Source of the DNA: Burkholderiales bacterium
GTDB lineage: Bacteria > Pseudomonadota > Gammaproteobacteria > Burkholderiales > Casimicrobiaceae
Direction of reading: 5' to 3'
DNA length: 57,502 bases
Assembly (NCBI GenBank): GCA_025354165.1
Contig: JANXNI010000051.1
Coordinates: forward strand, 1 to 57,502
The position numbers were made by a program, and so were the translations under genes. Under the pieces are notes generated by a model. That model searched no databases, was not told where the DNA came from, and worked only from the letters and a program-made list of their open reading frames with translations. Shown here piece after piece: positions 54,208-57,502 of this stretch (its first letter is position 1; every line of letters begins with the position of its first letter).

Positions 54208-54738
54208 TCAAGCAGTCCCGGTGCTCAATTGATCTGTGAGCATAACTTGACCCGTTTCAAGATCCAACTCCGAGCGGATCAAGAGTTCGACGGGAAACGG
54301 AATTGACCACAATTCGCCACGCAGTTCGAATTGCAGCAGGTTGTGGTGACCCAGGCTATCTAGCGGCCTGATCATCGTGACTTTTAATGTGTCTGGCAGG
54401 ATTCGCGGTTCAAAAAAAGTAATTGCTTCCTGAATGCCACGCTCTAGTTCGGCCCAATCGACTGACGAAAAATTTTTGCCGGATAGCACCGGTATTCCGA
54501 AGTTAATGACTGACCGCTTAACTTCCGGATGATCGTCTAGCTGATGATCAGTGTGGTGCGCCGTCGTGTTGAGCAGCCAGTTGATATCACGCAAGACCGT
54601 GCGCTTGAGGCGCCCTTTTGAGACAACAGAAAATTGCAGCGTTTCTTGCCGCTTCTCCGGTTCGTCGTCACACAGACGGTCGAGCAGAGCCGGTTGAAGT
54701 CGATCACCCTCGGAGCGCAGTATCGTTCGTGCTTCCAT
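54208..54738 (-). CDS. tssE: T6SS baseplate subunit TssE (gp25-like)
   Basis: 176 residues. Similar to phage T4 gp25, which starts sheath polymerisation. The conserved pieces are LRDINWLLNT, SVINFGIPVLSG and an IQEAITFFEPRI motif (the EPR signature of gp25-like proteins). ATG start; tagJ ends 62 bases upstream. Confidence 0.94.
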   Translation of the reverse strand: MEARTILRSEGDRLQPALLDRLCDDEPEKRQETLQFSVVSKGRLKRTVLRDINWLLNTTAHHTDHQLDDHPEVKRSVINFGIPVLSGKNFSSVDWAELERGIQEAITFFEPRILPDTLKVTMIRPLDSLGHHNLLQFELRGELWSIPFPVELLIRSELDLETGQVMLTDQLSTGTA

Positions 54739-54800
54739 ATCTAGGTCGATTCAGATGGCTGCACGCAGTTAAGACCTGACGTCCGCAGATTTGATGAAGG

Positions 54801-55604
54801 TCATGCAGCTACAACGGGCGGAGCCATTGACAGAATTCGGGTGTTGAGCAAAGGATGCTCACCAACGTCACTGGTCCACAGGCGTTGGCCCAAACCGAAC
54901 CATACATCCGTGCCCTGCTCCATCCATTCGGTAACCCGTGATTGTTTGAGTTGATCCGCGTTGTGCGCAGTAGATTCGGCCGTGCCCGGATAGCGGGCGG
55001 GAATCAGTGCGGGTACGCGTCCTTCATTCGGCAACAAAAGCTCAGCTGGAGCCCACACCAAGTCCCGCAAATCACTCGGCGCCTCAATACTGATGCCACT
55101 GCACGATTCGAAAGGCAACCAGTAATACTGGCCATTCGCAATGACTTCGCACACGGGCCCGAACCGAGAGTCACCGTCAGCGATCCATTCGCAAGCGACT
55201 CCGTCTAAGGTGCACGCCTTCGGTTCTGCTTCGTCCATGGCTTTAGCACGGAGTTCTGCTGCGGCCGACTTGTCGCCACGGCCGTCGTGTTTAAGGGCCT
55301 CAATGAGCGAACCTATCCACGCAGGTGGCGTTCCCATGATCTGCGGGGTGCGTTGCCCCGAAAATACTTGCTTGCGAAAGACTTCGCAACGAATCGCCTC
55401 GCGATAAGTTTGCGCCATCGGAAGCGATTTGGCCTCCATTTGGCCACACAGCTGCAGCTGACTCAGCGCGCGCGTCCAATTGCCCATGACACAAAGCAAT
55501 TGGAACAGGTGAATTCTTAATTTGACATTGCTCGCATTCGCTTTGATCTGACTTTGCAGCTCAGCGAGTTGACTAGCAAGATCGCCGGTGAGGCTATTGG
55601 ACAT
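54801..55604 (-). CDS. tagJ: T6SS accessory protein TagJ (ImpE family)
   Basis: 267 residues. N-terminal TPR-like helices (KLRIHLFQLLCVMGNWTRAL) are followed by the ImpE domain with EWIADGDSRFGPVCEVI and YYWLPFESC. TagJ binds the sheath protein TssB and the ClpV N-domain in the T6SS subgroup that carries it, and fine-tunes sheath recycling. Its presence together with a kinase and TagF places this locus near the Pseudomonas H1 type. Confidence 0.92.
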   Translation of the reverse strand: MSNSLTGDLASQLAELQSQIKANASNVKLRIHLFQLLCVMGNWTRALSQLQLCGQMEAKSLPMAQTYREAIRCEVFRKQVFSGQRTPQIMGTPPAWIGSLIEALKHDGRGDKSAAAELRAKAMDEAEPKACTLDGVACEWIADGDSRFGPVCEVIANGQYYWLPFESCSGISIEAPSDLRDLVWAPAELLLPNEGRVPALIPARYPGTAESTAHNADQLKQSRVTEWMEQGTDVWFGLGQRLWTSDVGEHPLLNTRILSMAPPVVAA

Positions 55605-55719
55605 ACGAATTCCTGCAAATAAACGAAATACGCAAACTACGGATTGAGGCGCTTCACCTCGGCTTTTAGAACTACCCGATCACCAAACAGCAAACTTTGA
55701 TCAGTCGAAAATGCGGAAA

Positions 55720-55748
55720 GCGCGTGAGTCCGTTTGGATCTCACGCGC
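55720..55748 (-). terminator. Hairpin downstream of hcp, likely attenuator
   Basis: GCGCGTGAG (55720-55728) pairs perfectly with CTCACGCGC (55740-55748) around an 11-base loop, 21 bases past the hcp stop. On the minus strand it is followed by CTTTCCGCATTTT, a weak U-tract. It is probably a partial terminator or a 3'-end protector that keeps hcp mRNA more abundant than that of the downstream genes. Confidence 0.55.
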
Positions 55749-55769
55749 AAGCCTTTGTCGTATTTGCGA

Positions 55770-56246
55770 CTAGACTTTTTTGTTCTGCTTGATATCGAAG
55801 CCTTGCGTCGAAGTGCCATCGGCACCGCCTTGAGCGTTCTGCGCGGTGTACTCAGTTTTGATTTTCGTGAAGTTAAACGACACCGAACAGTTCGGGATGT
55901 CGCCAGAGCCAGCAAACTGAACGCTGGAGATAAGAACCTCTTCCATCGTTACTTTGAGAAAGGTCAGGTTCGTTCCGCCGGACTTAACTTGATGAAGCTC
56001 AGCCTTCGGGACGTGTTCGCCGGTCAGACACTTGACCATAAGATCAGGAACAGACTTGTCCATACTGGTGGTGAAATGAAAGTCTTGCAGGTCGGCCTTG
56101 CCCGTACCCATACCGCCACCGAGCGCAGCGCTACCGATGTTGGAACCACCGAAGGAGTACGACTGCAGCTGGATCCACTTTTCGTGGCCAGTAGCTTTGC
56201 TTTCGCCGTCAACACCGGTTACTTTGAGAAATGCATCAATTGACAT
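55770..56246 (-). CDS. hcp: T6SS tube protein Hcp (TssD)
   Basis: 158 residues. DAFLKVTGVDGESKATGHEK, IQLQSYSFG and the DLQDFHFTTSMDKSVPDLM stretch are typical of Hcp. Hexamers stack into the inner tube that is fired by the sheath and may carry effectors in the ring. A strong Shine-Dalgarno (AAGGAG) lies 6 bases before the ATG, better than at most neighbours. A hairpin precedes and another follows the gene. Confidence 0.96.
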   Translation of the reverse strand: MSIDAFLKVTGVDGESKATGHEKWIQLQSYSFGGSNIGSAALGGGMGTGKADLQDFHFTTSMDKSVPDLMVKCLTGEHVPKAELHQVKSGGTNLTFLKVTMEEVLISSVQFAGSGDIPNCSVSFNFTKIKTEYTAQNAQGGADGTSTQGFDIKQNKKV

Positions 56247-56286
56247 GGAGATCTCCTTAAGATCGTAAGAAAAAGGTAAGGGGTGG

Positions 56287-56326
56287 GTTCATTCGTCGTA
56301 TCGGAGCGATGTGACTGAATGAACCT
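56287..56326. other. Long hairpin in the tssC-hcp spacer
   Basis: GGTTCATTC (56287-56295) pairs with GAATGAACC (56318-56326). Inside, GTC pairs with GAC and ATCG with CGAT around a GAG (or CTC) triloop, giving 16 base pairs with one bulge and a 2x2 internal loop. It starts 69 bases past the tssC stop and ends 40 bases before the hcp start. No T-run follows directly, so it is more likely an mRNA 5' stabiliser or processing site than a terminator. The rest of the 148-base spacer holds the hcp ribosome site. Confidence 0.6.
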
Positions 56327-56394
56327 CCTACATGTATAGACGAAGCCATACTCTCTAAAGTGACATCTCGCAAAAAAATATACGAGCGATACGC

Positions 56395-57502
56395 TTACGC
56401 TGCTTTTCCTTTCGTGGACGGCAATTTGGAGACCAGACGCAAAGATACGGTCAGACCTTCCAATTGGTAGTGCGGGCGCAGGAAGAATTTCGAGGTGTAG
56501 TAGCCAGGATTGCCTTCCACTTCTTCGACAGTAATCTCCGCAGCAGCCAACGGACGGCGTGCTTTCGTTTCCTGCGACGAAGTGAGAGGGTTGCCGTCTA
56601 CGTAGTTTTTGATCCAGTCGTTCAACCAGCGCTCCATGTCGGCACGCTCCTGAAACGAACCGATCTTGTCTCGCACGATGCACTTCAGGTAGTGCGCAAA
56701 GCGACAACATGCGAACATGTAGGGCAGACGTGCGGCCAGATTGGCGTTGGCGGTGGCATCGGCATCGTAATACTCAGCGGGTTTGTTCAACGATTGCGCA
56801 CCGATGAACGCGGCCAGATCGGTATTCTTGCGATGAACCAACGGCATGAAACCGTTCTTCGCAAGTTCAGCTTCGCGACGATCACTAATCGCGATTTCAG
56901 TTGGACACTTCAAATCTACGCCACCATCGTCGGTCGGGAAGGTGTGAGCGGGCAAATCCATGACAGCGCCACCAGATTCCACGCCGCGGATTGAGGTACA
57001 CCAACCGTACTCTTTAAAGGAGCGATTGATGTTGGTCGCCATCGCGTAAGCCGAATTGCTCCACGTGTATTTGGCGTGCGAGCCACCTTCCGTATCTTCC
57101 TCAAACGCAAACTCTTCTACCGGATTAGTGGTCGCGCCATAAGGCATGCGCGAGAGATAGCGAGGCATTGTTAAGCCTACATACTTGGAGTCGTCAGACT
57201 CGCGCAGACCTCGCCAGGCGGCGTACTCGGTATTGCTGAATATTTTGGTCAGGTCACGTGGATTGGAGAGTTCCTGCCACGAGGTCATTTGCATAATGTT
57301 CGGTGACGCACCTGCAATGAACGGGGCATGTGCCGCTGCAGCGACCCGGGCCATTTCGCCAAGCAATTCCACATCTGGTGCCGTGTGGTCAAAGTGATAG
57401 TCACCTACGAGGCAGCCGTAAGGCTCGCCGCCGAACTGACCATATTCTTCTTCATACAGCTTTTTGAAGATCGGCGATTGGTCCCAGGCGGTGCCCTTGA
57501 AC
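56395..57502 (-). CDS. tssC: T6SS sheath subunit TssC, 5' end beyond the window
   Basis: The frame is open to the right edge, so only the last 368 or so residues are seen. [30 protein letters not shown]-like [14 protein letters not shown], and a C-terminal half with [20 protein letters not shown] are typical of TssC. TssC forms with TssB the contractile sheath. tssB would be expected just beyond the window. hcp follows after 148 bases. Confidence 0.96.
   Translation of the reverse strand, partial: FKGTAWDQSPIFKKLYEEEYGQFGGEPYGCLVGDYHFDHTAPDVELLGEMARVAAAAHAPFIAGASPNIMQMTSWQELSNPRDLTKIFSNTEYAAWRGLRESDDSKYVGLTMPRYLSRMPYGATTNPVEEFAFEEDTEGGSHAKYTWSNSAYAMATNINRSFKEYGWCTSIRGVESGGAVMDLPAHTFPTDDGGVDLKCPTEIAISDRREAELAKNGFMPLVHRKNTDLAAFIGAQSLNKPAEYYDADATANANLAARLPYMFACCRFAHYLKCIVRDKIGSFQERADMERWLNDWIKNYVDGNPLTSSQETKARRPLAAAEITVEEVEGNPGYYTSKFFLRPHYQLEGLTVSLRLVSKLPSTKGKAA

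Noticed and set aside
57450-57470. ATACAGCTTTTTGAAG as a further copy of the intergenic element
   Set aside because: It lies inside tssC coding sequence and reads as ordinary codons; the AGTCGA core and second end are absent.
1-57502. tRNA, rRNA, CRISPR array, insertion sequence, integrase or prophage genes
   Set aside because: None could be recognised on either strand.

Overview
The window looks like chromosome of a betaproteobacterium, probably Burkholderiales or a near relative. The order rpsA-ihfB-lapB-radA, the ribF-ileS-lspA-ispH block and the fimT-pilV-pilW-pilX-pilY1-pilE pilus operon are typical of that class. I cannot name a genus. I see no tRNA, rRNA, CRISPR array, insertion sequence or prophage, and no gene-free stretch longer than 300 bases.

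Layout. 1-3513 (+): end of rpsA, then ihfB, lapB and radA. radA has no ATG, GTG or TTG at the expected place and appears to start at ATC. 3662-6616: an unrecognised protein with a PilZ-like tail (+), a convergent family-2 glycosyltransferase (-) and a small exported protein (+). 6667-14562 (-): minor pilin/PilY1 operon. 14639-22030 (-): ribF, a TPR-GGDEF diguanylate cyclase, ileS, lspA and ispH. 22221-28288 (-): a two-gene AddAB/RecB-like helicase-nuclease.

28410-57502 is a type VI secretion (T6SS) locus, almost all on the minus strand. In transcription order it holds tssC (cut by the window end), hcp, tagJ, tssE, tssF, tssG, clpV, two TPR-methyltransferases and a patatin-like lipase. A plus-strand Ser/Thr kinase and a divergent minus-strand Ser/Thr kinase follow. 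Then come a cold-shock-domain fusion protein, a papain-like (NlpC/P60-type) candidate effector, vgrG, a HEAT-repeat protein, a small coiled-coil protein, tssK, tssL (with an OmpA domain), tssM and tagF. tssA, tssB, tssJ, PAAR, fha and pppA are not in view; some may lie beyond the right edge.

How the parts may work together. TssKEFG form the baseplate, TssLM the membrane complex, TssC and Hcp the contractile tail, VgrG the spike, and ClpV with TagJ recycles the sheath. Embedded among them is an unusual set of predicted signalling and enzyme genes (two kinases, two methyltransferases, a lipase, a cold-shock fusion). This set is the best candidate for an undescribed T6SS control or effector module. 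Separately, a roughly 118-bp intergenic element with inverted ends seems to occur three times (16132-16249, 41004-41121 and a diverged copy at 22107-22224), and hcp is bracketed by two strong hairpins.
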